Shown piece after piece: positions 12,401-24,604 of a stretch of DNA of 64,000 nt. Both the position numbers and the translations under genes were made by a program. Below the pieces are notes generated by a model. The model was not told the DNA's origin and ran no database searches. It was given only the letters and a program-made list of their open reading frames with translations. The first letter of the stretch is position 1; the number at the start of each line of letters is the position of its first letter. Origin of the DNA: Microplitis mediator (taxonomy: Eukaryota > Arthropoda > Insecta > Hymenoptera > Braconidae); NCBI RefSeq assembly GCF_029852145.1, contig NC_079969.1, positions 1,240,001-1,304,000 of the forward strand, in the 5' to 3' direction.

Positions 12401-14229
12401 TTATTCAAGACCAAGACGAGATCTTGACAAGACAATATTATTAATAACTTATTTTTCGAGATCGATGCAAGACTTACATTTTGAAGTCAAGATCAAGACA
12501 AGATCAAAGCTTTCGAGATCAAGACAAGACTTTCCCAATCTTGTCTTGTCTTGGCTCGAGTGAAGCCCTAAAAATAACCGACGACAAAATAACCGAATGA
12601 TAAAATAACCAAATGACAAAATAACCGCCCTTTTATCATGGTTTTAGTGAACTTTGTCGTCGGTTATTTTGTCATTGGATATTTTGTCGCGGATATTTAG
12701 TCGTGACACCTTATTAAGTATGTATTGTTTATAAATTTTATTTAAATTTAGCTTGATTGAAGAAATAAGAAATATATTTGCTACGGTCCTTTTACTACTT
12801 GTTCTTTGTTTCGGAATACTTTTTAGTGTCATAGGATTTCTCATTGCAAGTGTAAGTAATTTTTGTAAACGGAAAAAAATAATGATATGGAGTATCACTT
12901 TTTTTTCGTGTACACAAATCGTATTTATTGATATATATTTTTATGTATGTAGTCATTCGAGAGTGACGGAACTAAAGTACCGGTATCTCAAATGAATTTT
13001 TACATTGGCTATATTCTTTTTTTTGTTGGCCTCTTGTTTGTTTATTCATGGGTTGGTGAAAATTTACTTTCCCACGTAAGTATTGTTACTTATTTACTTT
13101 TTTATACACTAGGATTCTTAAGGAATTCTTAAGTAAATCTGTATCTTGTCTTAAGCAAGTGCATGATCAGACTTGGGAAGTCCAAGGCAAGTACTTCTAT
13201 AAGATATCTTAAGTAAGTCTGTTGCAAAACTTGGCTAAGACACTTAAGTAAGACCCGTTAGCTCAGACTTGCTGCAGAATTCTTCAAGATACCAGCAGAT
13301 GGCTGCCCTCACTCTACGACGCGTGAGTTCAGCATCAGGATAATAAATTAAGTGGCGCCCAGTTAATGTTCGATTTAATTTTATCGACCGACAATATTAA
13401 TAATTTTTAGCGCTTTAAATTAAAACGAGGACCTCTGGATTTGCTGCAGGTACTGAATTTAAGCCTCGAGGAATTATAAAAAAAATAAACTCGATATCTT
13501 GAGCAATTCTGCGGCAACTCTTGCCTAAGATCGTTATACTAAAGTATCTTGGTTAGGAATTACTGCAGAATGTTTCTACAGATTTACATAAGTCTTTATA
13601 ATTAATCTTGAGCAAGACTTGATTATATCTTTGGAAAGTCTACTCATGGAATCCATCTTGTTAAAGTCTTGTTCAAATCTTCCGTAAGAAACTTGCTGAA
13701 GGACTTTTGTCAAGAACTTGCTTAAGACAATCGTACTAGAGTCCTTATATGTATTTTTTGACTCATTAACAAATAGTAGAGTAATGTGGGGCAAGTTTGC
13801 GCAGTGGGTAAGTGTGCGCCCACTTACCCCACATGACTCTACATTTTTAAATTAATTTTCCAGGGAATATTTACTGATCGGCAGTACTTGTCATTGATAG
13901 TTTTTTTTCAGAAAGTTATTAATTATAAAAGAATGATTGATAATTAATAATTTTTTTGTATATAGAGTGAAGAAATACATGTGGCGGTATATAGTTGTAA
14001 TTGGACGGATCTTGAACCACATCAAATAGCCCAATTGATAATTATACTCGTACGTGCTCAGCGACCACTAGAAATAACTATCGGAAAATTTGCTCCTGCA
14101 ACACTAAACACTTTCGCACAAGTACGTCATTACCTATAAATATATATCTACGTTTATATATCATATACTTTTCAGATACTGAAAACTTCAGCGGGATATA
14201 TTTCCGTTCTTCTTGCTAGGAACGGTTAG
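9455..14229 (+). CDS. Odorant receptor 1 (7tm_6 family), 423 aa, complete
   Basis: Six exons with GT-AG sites join in frame: 9455-9812, 11022-11502, 12752-12851, 12953-13075, 13966-14121 and 14176-14229 (stop TAG). The product is an insect odorant receptor (Pfam 7tm_6), a seven-pass plasma-membrane protein with inverted topology that forms ligand-gated cation channels with Orco in olfactory neurons. Family hallmarks seen: FEWAIHYHRKVLKFCGIW near the N-terminus, DAVKSDW before the third membrane region, a conserved CGMSVLHNCGQLEILADKI segment, MNFYIGYILFFVGLLFVYSW, and the closing CNWTDL...LKTSAGYISVLLA motif that ends OR proteins. Length is normal. Intron phases are 1, 2, 0, 0, 0. Introns 1, 2 and 4 carry transposons. 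It is one of three tandem paralogues. Ligand unknown. Confidence 0.93.
10337..10986. mobile_element. MITE in OR1 intron 1 (CACTGTAAAAAATTCGCGGA ends)
   Basis: Ends CACTGTAAAAAATTCGCGGA and TCCGGATTTTTTACAGTG are inverted and flanked by TA (10335-10336, 10987-10988). The inside repeats CGGAGTGAAT-type motifs and has a CA microsatellite into which another MITE (10529-10730) has jumped. A relative lies at 46881-47360. A degenerate fragment of the same family (CGCGGAGTGGG, CGGAGTGAAATTCACT) is visible at 10010-10110. Confidence 0.8.
10529..10730. mobile_element. Nested MITE, CACAGAAAAAACAG family
   Basis: A ~200-bp element with ends CACAGAAAAAACAGATATCT and TTTTTTTTTGTGTG sits within the CA microsatellite of the 10337-10986 MITE. 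It contains alternating TCAAGAAAA and TTTTCTTGA motifs. The same element in reverse orientation is at 25586-25785, in intron 1 of OR3. Confidence 0.75.
11776..12570. mobile_element. MITE in OR1 intron 2 (TAGGGCTTCACTC ends)
   Basis: Ends TAGGGCTTCACTCAAGA and CTCGAGTGAAGCCCTA are inverted; the inside is rich in CAAGACAAGACC and its complement. A nested element with ends ACAGAAAAAAAGGATTTCTT and AAGAAATTCTTTTTTTCTGT lies at 12118-12366. On both sides runs the motif AACCGACGACAAAATAAC, repeated a few times downstream to about 12630. Confidence 0.75.
12118..12366. mobile_element. Nested ~250-bp MITE rich in CTTGGCGCAAG
   Basis: Inverted ends ACAGAAAAAAAGGATTTCTT / AAGAAATTCTTTTTTTCTGT, internal CTTGGCGCAA and TTGCGCCAAG arranged as mirror pairs. 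A related degenerate stretch (CACCAAGAAATTTT, CTTGCGCCAA) occurs at 2140-2235 in an intron of the left-hand gene. Confidence 0.65.
13109..13739 (+). mobile_element. ~630-bp transposon, copy 1, OR1 intron 4
   Basis: First of three near-identical copies (others 20663-21290 inverted, 28567-29201). Ends resemble CTAG..TTCTTAAG and CTTAAG..CTAG; subterminal CTTAAGCAAGT and ACTTGCTTAAG are inverted. The centre has a GC-richer unique segment (CGGACCTCTGGAT-like, GGCGCCCAGTTAATG). No transposase ORF, so it is non-autonomous. Confidence 0.85.
13777..13842. repeat. Short palindrome GTGGGGCAAGT...
   Basis: AGAGTAATGTGGGGCAAGTT is followed within 40 bases by its near reverse complement ACTTACCCCACATGACTCT. 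A single arm of the same sequence recurs at 14697-14738. It looks like a small foldback element or the end of one. Confidence 0.6.
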
Positions 14230-14882
14230 AAAAAAAAATAATATGGCAGTTAACGTACGATTAGACAGCACAGATGAAGAAATAGCCAAGTTACCCATCC
14301 AAAGGAACCCATATAAAATCCGTAAAGTAATAGTCTATTACACTACAGAGTACAATATAACCTCGACGCCTGTGGATTGGCTCACGAACTACTAGCGAGT
14401 GTTGCCAACACACGAGTGACGAATTTCTACTCGGTAGCATATAGTATTTATTTTTTGCATCGAATTGTAAGAAAGCCAGTTAGTTGCGATCAACTCAACA
14501 CTTTGTAACAGTAATATATGTAGTTGCTTATTATTTTATTTTGCAATAGATTTATTTTATTAAATTTATAAAACTACTTATTTATTGGAATCATTATATG
14601 TCATATGTATCAAGAACTCTACAAATAGTTTTACTGTTGGCTTTGAAATCTTAATAAATATATTAATAGCAAAAATATTTTTTTTACTACAAATATAGAG
14701 TCTTGTGGGGCAAGTATGCGCACTGGGTAAGTGTGTGCAAACCCATTCATTTCGGACTGAAATGCTCTAATTTCGTTATTTTTTCTGTTGCCACCGAAAA
14801 CCCGGGCTTTGTTTCTGAAAACGGTCCCAAATCTTCGTTCGTCTTGTTCAGGTGTTACTGCAGAACTCTTGAGTTCAGTCAA

Positions 14883-15631
14883 CTGATTAAACAACTGAAT
14901 TCGATCGAATTAAAAATTTTAATTCTGTTATATTCTGTCGAATTCTGCAAAACAGAATTCAACTGAATTGAAAATTTGAATTTGAATTAAACAGAATAAA
15001 ACCGAATTAAAAATTCCAAATTCGTTTTAATTCAGTTTAATTCGGATTCAGAACCGGAAATTATTTTCGAATTAATCCGAATTAAAAATTTTTAATTCAG
15101 TTTAATTCGGATTCAGAACCAGAAATTGGAGAATTATTTTTGAATCAATCCGAATTAAAAATTTTTAATTCAGTTTAATTCGGATTCAGAACCAGAAATT
15201 GGAGAATTATTTTCGAATTAATCCGAATTAAACCGATTTAAAAATTTTTAATTCATTTTAATTCAGTTTAGTTCGGATTCAGAACCAGAAATTGGAGAAT
15301 TATTTTCGAATTAATCCGAATTAAAAATTTTTAATTCAGTTTAGTTCGGATTCAGAACCTGAAATTGGAGAATTATTTTCGAATTAATCCGAATTAAAAA
15401 TTTTTAATTCAGTTTAGTTCGGATTCAGAACCTGAAATTGGAGAATTATTTTCGAATTAATCCGAATTAAACCGAACAGAATTATTTAGATTCGTTTTAA
15501 TTTTGACAAATTCTTATTTTCCTGCCGAATAAGACAGAATTCATTTTTAAGTTAGGTACCGAATTGACAGAATTCATCTGAATTAAAAATTTAATTCTGT
15601 TTAATTCGATCGAATTCAGTTGTTTAATCAG
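14883..15631. mobile_element. MITE with internal 77-bp repeats, between OR1 and OR2
   Basis: Perfect inverted ends CTGATTAAACAACTGAATTC / GAATTCAGTTGTTTAATCAG. Inside, a unit of about 77 bp (AATTCGGATTCAGAACC, then GGAGAATTATTTTCGAATTA) repeats about five times. The homologous upstream region of OR3 (23955-23980) has the uninterrupted site, so the insertion is visible directly. A shorter relative is at 24051-24432. Confidence 0.88.
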
Positions 15632-15892
15632 AGTTACTATTCGACAGCTTAGTTAGTCTAAAATTATATTAAAGTCTACACTTACCTATACTTTTACTTA
15701 TTAAATAACAATTTTGAAATTCATTATAAAAAACTTGGAATATTTTCTGTATTTCACAATTTATCGAAAAGCTCATACTTTTTTACGGCCACTTAATTTT
15801 TATTTCCAATTTCCGTGCGTTAGTTATTAACATAAAAATATAATACAAAATTATTTAAGTATTTGAAAAACACGTCATACTTCAATGGACGA

Positions 15893-16015
15893 CATAAAAT
15901 ATATAAAGCCGATAGCTGTCGAAGTTATCGAGACAAAAACAGTAAAATAAAAGTTACTAAAGAAAAAACTTAAGTTTCAGTAGTTTATGCATAATATATG
16001 CGCGCTTATTCACTT
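15893..16015 (+). promoter_or_regulatory. Conserved OR upstream block, gene 2
   Basis: About 110 bp before the OR2 ATG. Shares GATAGCTGT, AAATAAAAGTTACTAAAG, TTTCAGTAGTTTATGCATAA and TATATGCGCGCTTATTCACT with the blocks of genes 1 and 3. Preceded by a TATAAAATATATAAAG stretch that could serve as a TATA box. Confidence 0.6.
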
Positions 16016-16123
16016 CATTTAAATATTTTATTATTCATTTATCGAGTATCGATTATAAGAAAAATAGAGCTATGATTCAATTCCATTTGAACTGTCGCCT
16101 AATTACTGCCAAGCTTTCAAAAA

Positions 16124-19100
16124 ATGGAAACGAATATTGGCGTAAGAAATTTAAGTATACCGTCAAATAATGAATCTTCTGTAAAAGATTATGAGTGGGC
16201 TGTTAATTATCATCGTAAAGTTTTTAAATTATGTGGACTTTGGTCATATTCAAAACCACTTGAATGGTATATTAAATTATTAACAGAAGTACATTCATTA
16301 ATTATCATTGCTTGCATAATTACTAGTTTGACAATACCTGAAGTGATGGCATTGACTAAAGTTTGGGCTGATCTGACATTAATCGTCGATAATTTTTTGT
16401 CATCGATACCTCTTTGCAGTGCGCAAATAAAACTAATAGTTTTGTGGACTAAAAGAAAAGGTTTTGCTTATTAATATGAATTCCCCCATGAAAAAAATTT
16501 ATAAAAAAAATATATGTTAAATATACAAAAAATATATTCTTCATATAAAAAAAAAATATTAAAAATACATAAAAAATATATTAAAAATACATAAAAAATT
16601 TATAAATATATATAAAATATGTATAAAAAATATATTTAAAATAGCTAACTTTTGGCCGATTTTCGTGTATATTTTATATATTAAAAATATATCTTACAAT
16701 ATATCACAAAAAATTTGGAAAATTCAAAAGTGCACGCCCCGAACGCTCATGTTATGTTTTTTTTTAAAAGTTAAATTTCGAATAAAATTGAACATCCCGC
16801 TCTTTTCCCATAGAAATTTCCATGGTAAATATACGGTAATAAAAGTAAAAAAAAAATAAATAAGGAGAACATTCCTAATGAAAAATGGCGGCAGTGTGTG
16901 TTTGTTTACATGTAAGATTGCCGGTTTTAACCGTAATGATTTATTTTTAAAAAAACGAGAAGGCCTACAGTAGTGATTTTCGAAAGGAACCTTCTTTGCT
17001 TATTTCTGAAAATTTTGAAAAAAAAATTAAGTAGTTTCGTCAAGTCGTTCTCGAGATATCCGTACCACGCCGTTTTTTTTAACCACAGACTAATGGACGT
17101 CCACGATAAATTTTTTTTAATGAACTTTTTTTTTATATTAATACATATTAGACAAATTAAAAAAAGTATCAGGATTATTTATTAGTGTTTGAGCTTTATA
17201 TTGATGTGTTTTTCATAATGTGTAAGAGTAATAGAAAAAAAATATATGCACTTTAATGAGTGGAAATCGTGTGACCTTGACAGGTTGGTTATAAAGCACA
17301 ACCTCTCTGCTTCGCTTCCGAGGCGTGCAATATATTAAAAATACATAAAAAATTTATAAATATATATAAAATATGTATAAAAAATATATTTAAAATAGCT
17401 AACTTTTGGCCGATTTTCATGTATATTTTATATATAAAAAATATATCAAAAATATATGTAAAAAAATATATTTTTTTTATATTTAAAAATATACAAAAAT
17501 TATATAAGAAATATATTTTTTATATTTTTTATAGATTTACAATATATTACTAATATATTTTTTTTATATTTTTAAATATAAGAAAAATATATTTTTCGTA
17601 TATTCTTTCCCTTGCGACCTTCAACCCACTCTGGAAACACTCTGGAATCATAGTCAGAATGTAAACATTCTAAATCCAGTATGTTTCCAGAGTGGTTTTG
17701 TGCCCTTTTTCCAGAGTGAAACCAAAGTGGTTTCAGAATTGATCCAGAGTAGATCAAAGTGTTTTCAGAATGGACCCAAAGTGAATCCAGAATGAAATCA
17801 AAGTGTTTTCAGAATGGACCCACAGTGAGTCCAGAATGGAATCAAAGTGTTTTCAAAATGGGCTCAAAATGAGTACAGGATAAAATCAGAGTGTTTTCAA
17901 AATGGGCCCAGAGTCGATAAAATTTAAATACTAAGGACTAAAAAAATTGGATACTTTCTAAACACATAAATCAATAATAATCTACAGAAAAACAATTTTA
18001 ACCCCAATTTTTTAATTAACTATGCTTTTGTTAATTAGTTAATTTTTACTTTGTGAAAGTTTACACAAAAACCCTGATTATTTCCAAACTAAAAACCCCG
18101 AATTTTTTTTACTTCTTAAAGCTATTCTTGAAAGGGTTTAGAAAAGATCGCTGGTGAAAAAATAAAAAAATTTCGATTTTATTAACAATCTAAGCCATTG
18201 AAAAATAAAAAACGTAAATAAAGCAATCAAGAAAATTTATTTTTTTGATTATTTTGTTTTTTTATTGCTGAAAGCTACATAACAATAATTTGAAAAAAAT
18301 TTTTACTTGCATTGTTTAAATAATTGTCATAAATAAATACATTGCTAGTTAGATTTAATAAAATTTTTTCTTGGGAAAAAAACGCTTAATAAAAATAAGG
18401 AATTTTAAGAAAAAAATCGTTTCTTAAAAAAAATTTTTTTTGCTAAACAGCGCATTAGCTAATTAACAATTTTTTTTTTACTCAATATTGATATTAAGGA
18501 ACCATTATTTTTTTTAAATCATCATTTATCATGTTCTGTTATATTAGAAAAAAATTTTTTTCATTCATTTATTATTTGTTTATTAAACAAACAATTTGTT
18601 ATAAACAAACAATTTGTTATAAACAAATAAATTTCCACGCAATATTTTTTTCAAATACTAAAAATAATCATGCGTTTTTTTTGTAGAAAACATTTTTTTT
18701 TTATCTTTTTCATAATTTTTTAAATTATTGTACACTTGGACTTGTCGCTACCTTTCTGTTCTTCTCCATTGTTATTAAAATAACTTATTGAAGACACAAC
18801 TACAACACTTCAAGTCTTTTTTATTATCCATTAATCATTAAACAAATCGAGCTTGTAACCGAAGCTCTAACTCAATTGCTTAAGGAATTATGAATAACAG
18901 TAATTTTTATAATACTTTTTAATAAATACAAAAAAATTATTAATTAGCAAATTCACTTTTTAGCAATAAAAAACATTTTTTAAAAAACAATTGTTTTTTT
19001 TTTAAATTGTTATTTTCATTAAGTATTTTTATCCCAAAAAAAAATTTTAGCTTTGACCCGGGTTTTAATGTGAAAGATTTAAGAGAAAAATATGCTGGGA

Positions 19101-22100
19101 GAAGATATATGTGAAGGAGGAGAAAGTCACTGGTGCTAAGCAGCAGTGGAAGTAGTTCAGTGTTCGCCGCTAGATCGCGCCCAACTTATGATTGTCCTGT
19201 TCCTGCTTAGATAGGTGTTTCAGAGTTTTTATATTCTATATTTAAAGATAATTCTGGCATGGGTACTTCTCTGTTATTTGACAGAGTGTCAAGTGCCTGT
19301 TTGGATGGTCATATAGTAGATGCTATATTACATTGTGACAATAATGTCAAATATTTTTGTTTTCTTGAAAAAATTGTTTATACAATCCAGAAAAATAAAA
19401 TACGTTTCAGGTAATGACAAAGAAAAATTGATTTTTGTATTCAATAAATGCTCTTGAATATTCTTAAAATAATATATTTCGGTAAATTTTTTTTTTTTTT
19501 TTTCAGTATTCATTTACTCTGAATACCCTCTGATTTGAGTATGTATTGACTCTGATCCCACTCTGGAAACATTCTGGAAACACTTTGGTATCAGTTTGTG
19601 TTCAATGTGAATGCATAACCGTGTCAGTATGTATCCACTCTGGATACTTTCTGGAAACACTTTGGATTTACTCCGTATCCGCTCTGGAAATACTCTGGGT
19701 TCACTCTCAGAAAAGGGCACAAAACCATTCTGGAAATACTCTGAAGTCCGTATGGTTGCACCGTGTTACCAGAATATTTCCAGAGTGTATCCAGAATGTT
19801 TTTAATGCCGCAAGGGAATTCTTATACATGTATTTGTTATATATTTTTAATATATTTATAATATATATACGAAAATCGGCGAAAAGTTAGCTATTTAAAA
19901 TATATTTTTTATACATATTTTATATATTTTTTATGTATTTTTAATACATTTTTTTTATATGAAAAATATAATTTTTTTATATTTTAACATATATTGTTTT
20001 TATAAATTTTTTTCATAGGGGTTGTATTTTGCCAGCCAATTATTTTTTTTCTCCATCAATAATGCAGTGATTTGTTACTTTTTTTATACAGCCATCGCTA
20101 AAATTTTTGATGCTGTCAAAAGTGATTGGCTGGAGCCGAAAAATGAATTTGAGAGACAAATAATGATCAAATATGCGAGAATTGCAAACATAATGATGAT
20201 AATTGGCATATCAAATATTGCATATAATCTTATAATATTTCACGGCTGTGTTATATTTGGGTTTTCGTTTCGTACAACAACAAATTTGACAGACATTGAG
20301 GGATATTTAATTGCTACGCAAACAGTTTTTCCATTTGATGTAACTATAGGGTATCGTTATTGGGTTATTAGAATAGTACATGCTCTTGAATGTTATTTAG
20401 CTGGGACTGTTTATACTGGGATTGACGTTTTTTTTGGAATGTCAGTTTTACATAATTGCGGACAGTTGGAAATTCTCGCCGAAAAAATTAAGTGTATGGT
20501 TAATTCCGATGAGCCATTAATGTTTAAAGAGTTATTGAAAACTATTGTTCTGAGGCATTATCGTATAATCAGGTATGATATGGATCATTTTGTAAAAATC
20601 AGATCTTTTGTTTTGTTTATCTAATTTTTTAGTTTCCGGTTGTGGAAGTTTAGGATTTTTTCCTTAGTAGCATTGTCTTAAGCAAGTTCTTGACGAAAGT
20701 CCTTCAGCAAGTTTCTTACGGAAGATTTGAACAAGACTTTAACAAGATGGATTCCATAAGTAGACTTTCCAAAGATATAATCAAGTCTTGCTTAAGATTA
20801 ATTATAAAGACTTATGTAAATCTGTAGAAACAGTCTGCAGTAATTCCTAACCAAGATACTTTAGTATAACGATCTTAGGCAAGAGTTGCCGCAGAATTGC
20901 TCAAGATATCGAGTTTATTTTTTTTATAATTCCTCGAGGCTTAAATTCAGTACCTGCAGCAAATCCAGAGGTCCTCGTTTAAATTTAAAGCGCTAAAAAT
21001 TATTAATATTGTCGGTCGATAAAATTAAATCGAACATTAACTGGGCGCCACTTAATTTATTATCCTGATGCTGAACTCACGCGTCGCAGAGTGAGGGCAG
21101 CCATCTGCTGGTATCTTGAGGAATTCTGCAGCAAGTCTGAGCTAACGGGTCTTACTTAAGTGTCTTAGCCAAGTTTTGCAACAGACTTACTTAAGATATC
21201 TTATAGAAGTCTTGCCTTGGACTTCCCAAGACTGATCATGCACTTGCTTAAGACTTGAGCTACTTACACAAAACTTCCTTAAGAATGCTATATTGAAGGT
21301 GCGTGTACATGTGCGTGTGTGCGTGTAGAACGCATGAAAACCTGCCACAGAAAAAACATCCTTTGTAAAATATTGTTATTGTTCATAGATCAAATATTTT
21401 TAACTAAATTACAGCCGAGATAAATAATTTTATTATTAATTATCTATTGTATTAATTTTTCGGATATAGTTTAATTGAAGAAATAAAGGATATATTTAGT
21501 TCAGTCCTTTTGTTACTAGTTATGTGTTTTGGAATCACTTTTAGTGTTATGGGATTCCTGATTGCAACCGTAAGTTATTATTTATATTAGTCTATTTTTC
21601 TATTAGCCGTATTTACACTATAGAAGTTTTTCGGTTGTCATGTGGTGTCTGCACCACATAAGCTATTGCTACCCGATGAAAAAAGATTTTATACAATTGT
21701 ATAAAATTATATACAAAAAATGGCCCGATCCAATTGTATATAACTGTATAGAAATTGTATACAATTCTATACAAATTGTATACAATTCTATATAATTATA
21801 TACAATTCTATATAATTGCAATGATAGAATTGTATATAATTGTATACAATTTGTATAGAATTGTATGCAATTTCTATACGAATTGTATACAATTGGATCG
21901 GGCCATTTTTTCTATCCAATTATATATAGCCTGTATATACAGTCTATATATAATTATATATAGTCTATATATAATTGTATAAAATGTTTTTTCATCGGGT
22001 ATATAGCAATAACTTATGACCAAGTTGTACTGTATTTATAAAAAATTTTTATTTTCATTTATATAGTCTTTTGGGAGTACTGGAACTAGAGTACCGTTCA

Positions 22101-22827
22101 TACAAATGAATTTTTACATGGGCTACATATTTTTTTTTGTCGGTCTCATGTTTGTTTACTCATGGGTCGGCGAAAATTTAGTAACGCACGTAAGTATTAT
22201 TACCAAATTTCAATAATTTTGATTTCCAATTTTGGTCGACTATCCCTTAATTTTATATAAACTGTTAATTTTATATTACTGGCACTAAACATATGTTTTA
22301 TATACAGAGTGAAGGAATATATTTAGCGGTATATAATTGTGATTGGACGGCACTTGATTCAAAACAAACGACCCAATTGATAATTTTACTTGTTCGCTCT
22401 CAAAAACCACTAGAAGTAACTATTGGAAAATTTGCTCCTGTGTCACTCAACACTTTTGCTCAAGTAAAAAAAATTTTTTAAATAATCAATAAATTTATCG
22501 AATATTCAGGCTGTGACGTAGGAGCTCCAGGTTCACGGAAAGAAATGTCAAGTAAATATTTTTATGCAGCATAGGAATATTTACTTGACATTTCTCTCCG
22601 TGTTCAGCTGGATTCCACAAAAATTACTTGCACTAATCCCTGGTAAAACTTTTTCGGAACTAAAGACTTTTTCAGAGTTTTTAAGAGAAGAGTCCGAAAA
22701 ATTTCCACCAGGGATGCCATTACTTACCCTCTGTAAGTAAATATCTTCTTAAATAAGAATGTATATTTTTCAGTTGCTAAAAACTTCAATGGGTTACATT
22801 TCCGTTCTTCTCGCAAAACAAGACTAA
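16124..22827 (+). CDS. Odorant receptor 2 (7tm_6 family), 416 aa, complete
   Basis: Six exons: 16124-16460, 20092-20572, 21470-21569, 22067-22189, 22308-22463 and 22774-22827 (stop TAA). Exons 2-6 have exactly the lengths of those in genes 1 and 3 (481, 100, 123, 156, 54). The product is a seven-pass insect odorant receptor expected to pair with Orco in sensory-neuron membranes. Seen motifs: YEWAVNYHRKVFKLCGLW, DAVKSDWLEP, FFGMSVLHNCGQLEILAEKI, NFYMGYIFFFVGLMFVYSWV, and the terminal TSMGYISVLLAKQD. No frameshift or stop. Intron 1 is 3.6 kb because of a large inverted-repeat element. A poly(A) signal AATAAA follows at 22981. Closest in-window relative appears to be OR3; ligand unknown. Confidence 0.93.
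16484..20021. mobile_element. 3.5-kb inverted-repeat element in OR2 intron 1
   Basis: Ends CCCCATGAAAAAAATTTATA and TATAAATTTTTTTCATAGGG are inverted and continue as long arms: AAATAGCTAACTTTTGGCCG (near 16637) mirrors CGGCGAAAAGTTAGCTATTT (near 19874). The left arm is partly repeated at 17328-17470. Further in, CTGGAAACACTCTGG-type repeats (17625-17910 and 19555-19800) also face each other. The middle is A/T-rich and has no convincing transposase ORF. A GC-richer insert (17250-17330, GACCTTGACAGGTTGG) separates the doubled left arm. Confidence 0.7.
20663..21290 (-). mobile_element. ~630-bp transposon, copy 2 (inverted), OR2 intron 2
   Basis: Reverse complement of 13109-13739 with few differences, including the central CTGGGCGCCACTTAATTTAT segment. 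It begins CTTAGTAGCATTGTCTTAAG and ends near CTTCCTTAAGAATGC. No coding capacity. Confidence 0.85.
21672..21999. mobile_element. ~330-bp MITE in OR2 intron 3 (CCCGATGAAAAAA ends)
   Basis: Ends CCCGATGAAAAAAGATTTTA and AAAATGTTTTTTCATCGGG are inverted and flanked by TA. Inside, GGCCCGATCCAATTGTATA and its complement form a second inverted pair around an ATACAATT-rich core. Confidence 0.8.
22534..22602. repeat. Short hairpin element in OR2 intron 5
   Basis: CACGGAAAGAAATGTCAAGT is followed by its near reverse complement ACTTGACATTTCTCTCCGTG with a ~30-bp middle. It looks like a minimal foldback MITE of the CACGG family seen elsewhere in this window. Confidence 0.7.
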
Positions 22828-22980
22828 AAAAGACAATTATGAGTACATTCATTAGTCATCACGCAGAACGTCCTGTATAGACAACATATGAGAAATGAAG
22901 AAATTAGAGACGCGAAGGAAAGTAATATAGACTTCTCAATGTCACAAAGAAATTTTTTATGTAAAAAATGGGGTAACTCA

Positions 22981-22986
22981 AATAAA
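22981..22986 (+). terminator. Poly(A) signal of OR2
   Basis: AATAAA 154 bases after the OR2 stop codon; the best match downstream before the spacer repeats. Confidence 0.45.
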
Positions 22987-23344
22987 ATAAGTAGTGTTAT
23001 ATAATACTGCAGTCTTTTACAATATTTCTACACGAAAGAAAATTATTGTGATTGTAAGCTTCTAAAGTATCGTTATGAAGGTTTCGTGAAGGAAGCGATC
23101 TGAATGTCATAGCAGAAATCTGGATAGCTATCGTTACGATCCATTCTACTCCCATTCACGATACGATCGTTGCCACTACTATACGTAACGCTAACCTAAC
23201 TAACCTCCAAAGGGGTAAATACATGAGTATCGTGACAGTCAGAAAATCGTATCGTGCTGGTCACGATTATTTTTTTTTTTCGTGTATTGCTTTCTTCAGT
23301 ATTGTGTACTGCTCCTTTTTCTCGGTGACCCTGGTAAATATTAA

Positions 23345-23778
23345 TCCTTCAGCACCCGCGTTAGAGCAACGTAAAACATTACCCGCGTGATGAGAGAAAG
23401 TCTCACGCTTCAGCGCACCGTAAATTTGAAGTTAAATAAAACAAAAATATTATGCACTTTCCTAGTTATGACGTAATTATAATTTATTTGAATATTTCGC
23501 TTATTTTTATTTTTAAATTTTCTATAATGTACTTGTTTTTTAACTTTTTAATTTTGTAAGTAATGACAGATGTAACGGCTGAAAAAAATGGCGGTGATTG
23601 CCGAAAAGATTCGGAACTGTCCGAACTGAGCCGAACCGTATTAATTTTTACGCCTTACTTTACTCGCGTGATGAGAAAAAGTCTCATGGCTTTTTCAAAT
23701 AAATCTTTTAAAAATATTTTTTTTGTTCGAAATAATTTTCAAATTTCAAAATCATAAAAAGCATGAAATTTTATTAAG
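23345..23778 (+). repeat. Dispersed repeat, copy 1 (copy 2 inverted at 60782-61217)
   Basis: Shares, in opposite orientation with 60782-61217, CAGCACCCGCGTTAGAGCAA, TACCCGCGTGATGAGA, AAGTAATGACAGA.GTAACGGCTG and a GAACTGTCCGAACTGAGCCG-like part. About 430 bp, no intact ORF. Element class not determined. Confidence 0.75.
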
Positions 23779-24050
23779 ATAAAAAAAATTTCACTAGGTC
23801 ATTCCATTTGAAATTACTTTGAAAAAAATATTCGAAGTCAAGTGTGAGAAAAAAACTCATAGCGCGGATATTCCTAAAACCTAGAACCCGGGCTTTGTTT
23901 CTGAAAACGGTCTCAAATCTCCGTTCGTCTTGTTCAGGTGTTACTGCAGAACTTTTAAGTTCAGTTACTATTCGACCGCTTAGCCAGTCTAGAAGTATAT
24001 TAAAGTCTATACTTACCTATACTTTTACTTATTAAATAACAAACTTGACC

Positions 24051-24432
24051 CTGATTAAACATCTGAATTCGACCGAATTAAAAATTTTAATTCTGTTATG
24101 TTCTGTCAAATTCTGCAAAACAGAATTCAACTGAATTGAAAATTTGAATTTGAATTAAACAGAATAAAACCGATTTAAAAATTTCAAATTCGTTTTAATT
24201 CAGTTTAATTCGGATTCAGAACCAGAAATCGGAGAATTATTTTCAAATTAATCAGAATTAAACCGAATAGAATTATTTAAATTCGTTTTAATTTTAACAA
24301 ATTCTGGTTTTCCTTCTGAATTAGACAGAATTCATTTTCAAGTTAGGTACCGAATTAACAGAATTTATCTGAATTAAATAGAATTAAAAATTTAATTCTG
24401 TTTAATTCGATCGAATTCAGTTGTTTAATCAG
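24051..24432. mobile_element. Shorter MITE of the CTGATTAAAC family, upstream of OR3
   Basis: Inverted ends CTGATTAAACATCTGAATTC / GAATTCAGTTGTTTAATCAG. It holds about one internal unit where the copy at 14883-15631 has about five. The homologous site upstream of OR2 (near 15706) is empty. Confidence 0.85.
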
Positions 24433-24604
24433 AGGAAATTCGTTATGGAAAACTTGGAATGTTTTCTATACTTCACAATTCATCGAAAAGCTCATACTTT
24501 TTTATGGCCACTTATTAATTTTTATTTCTAATCTCCGTGTGTTAGTTAATAAAAATATGATACAAAATTTTTTAAGTATTTGAAAAACACGTCATACTTC
24601 AACG

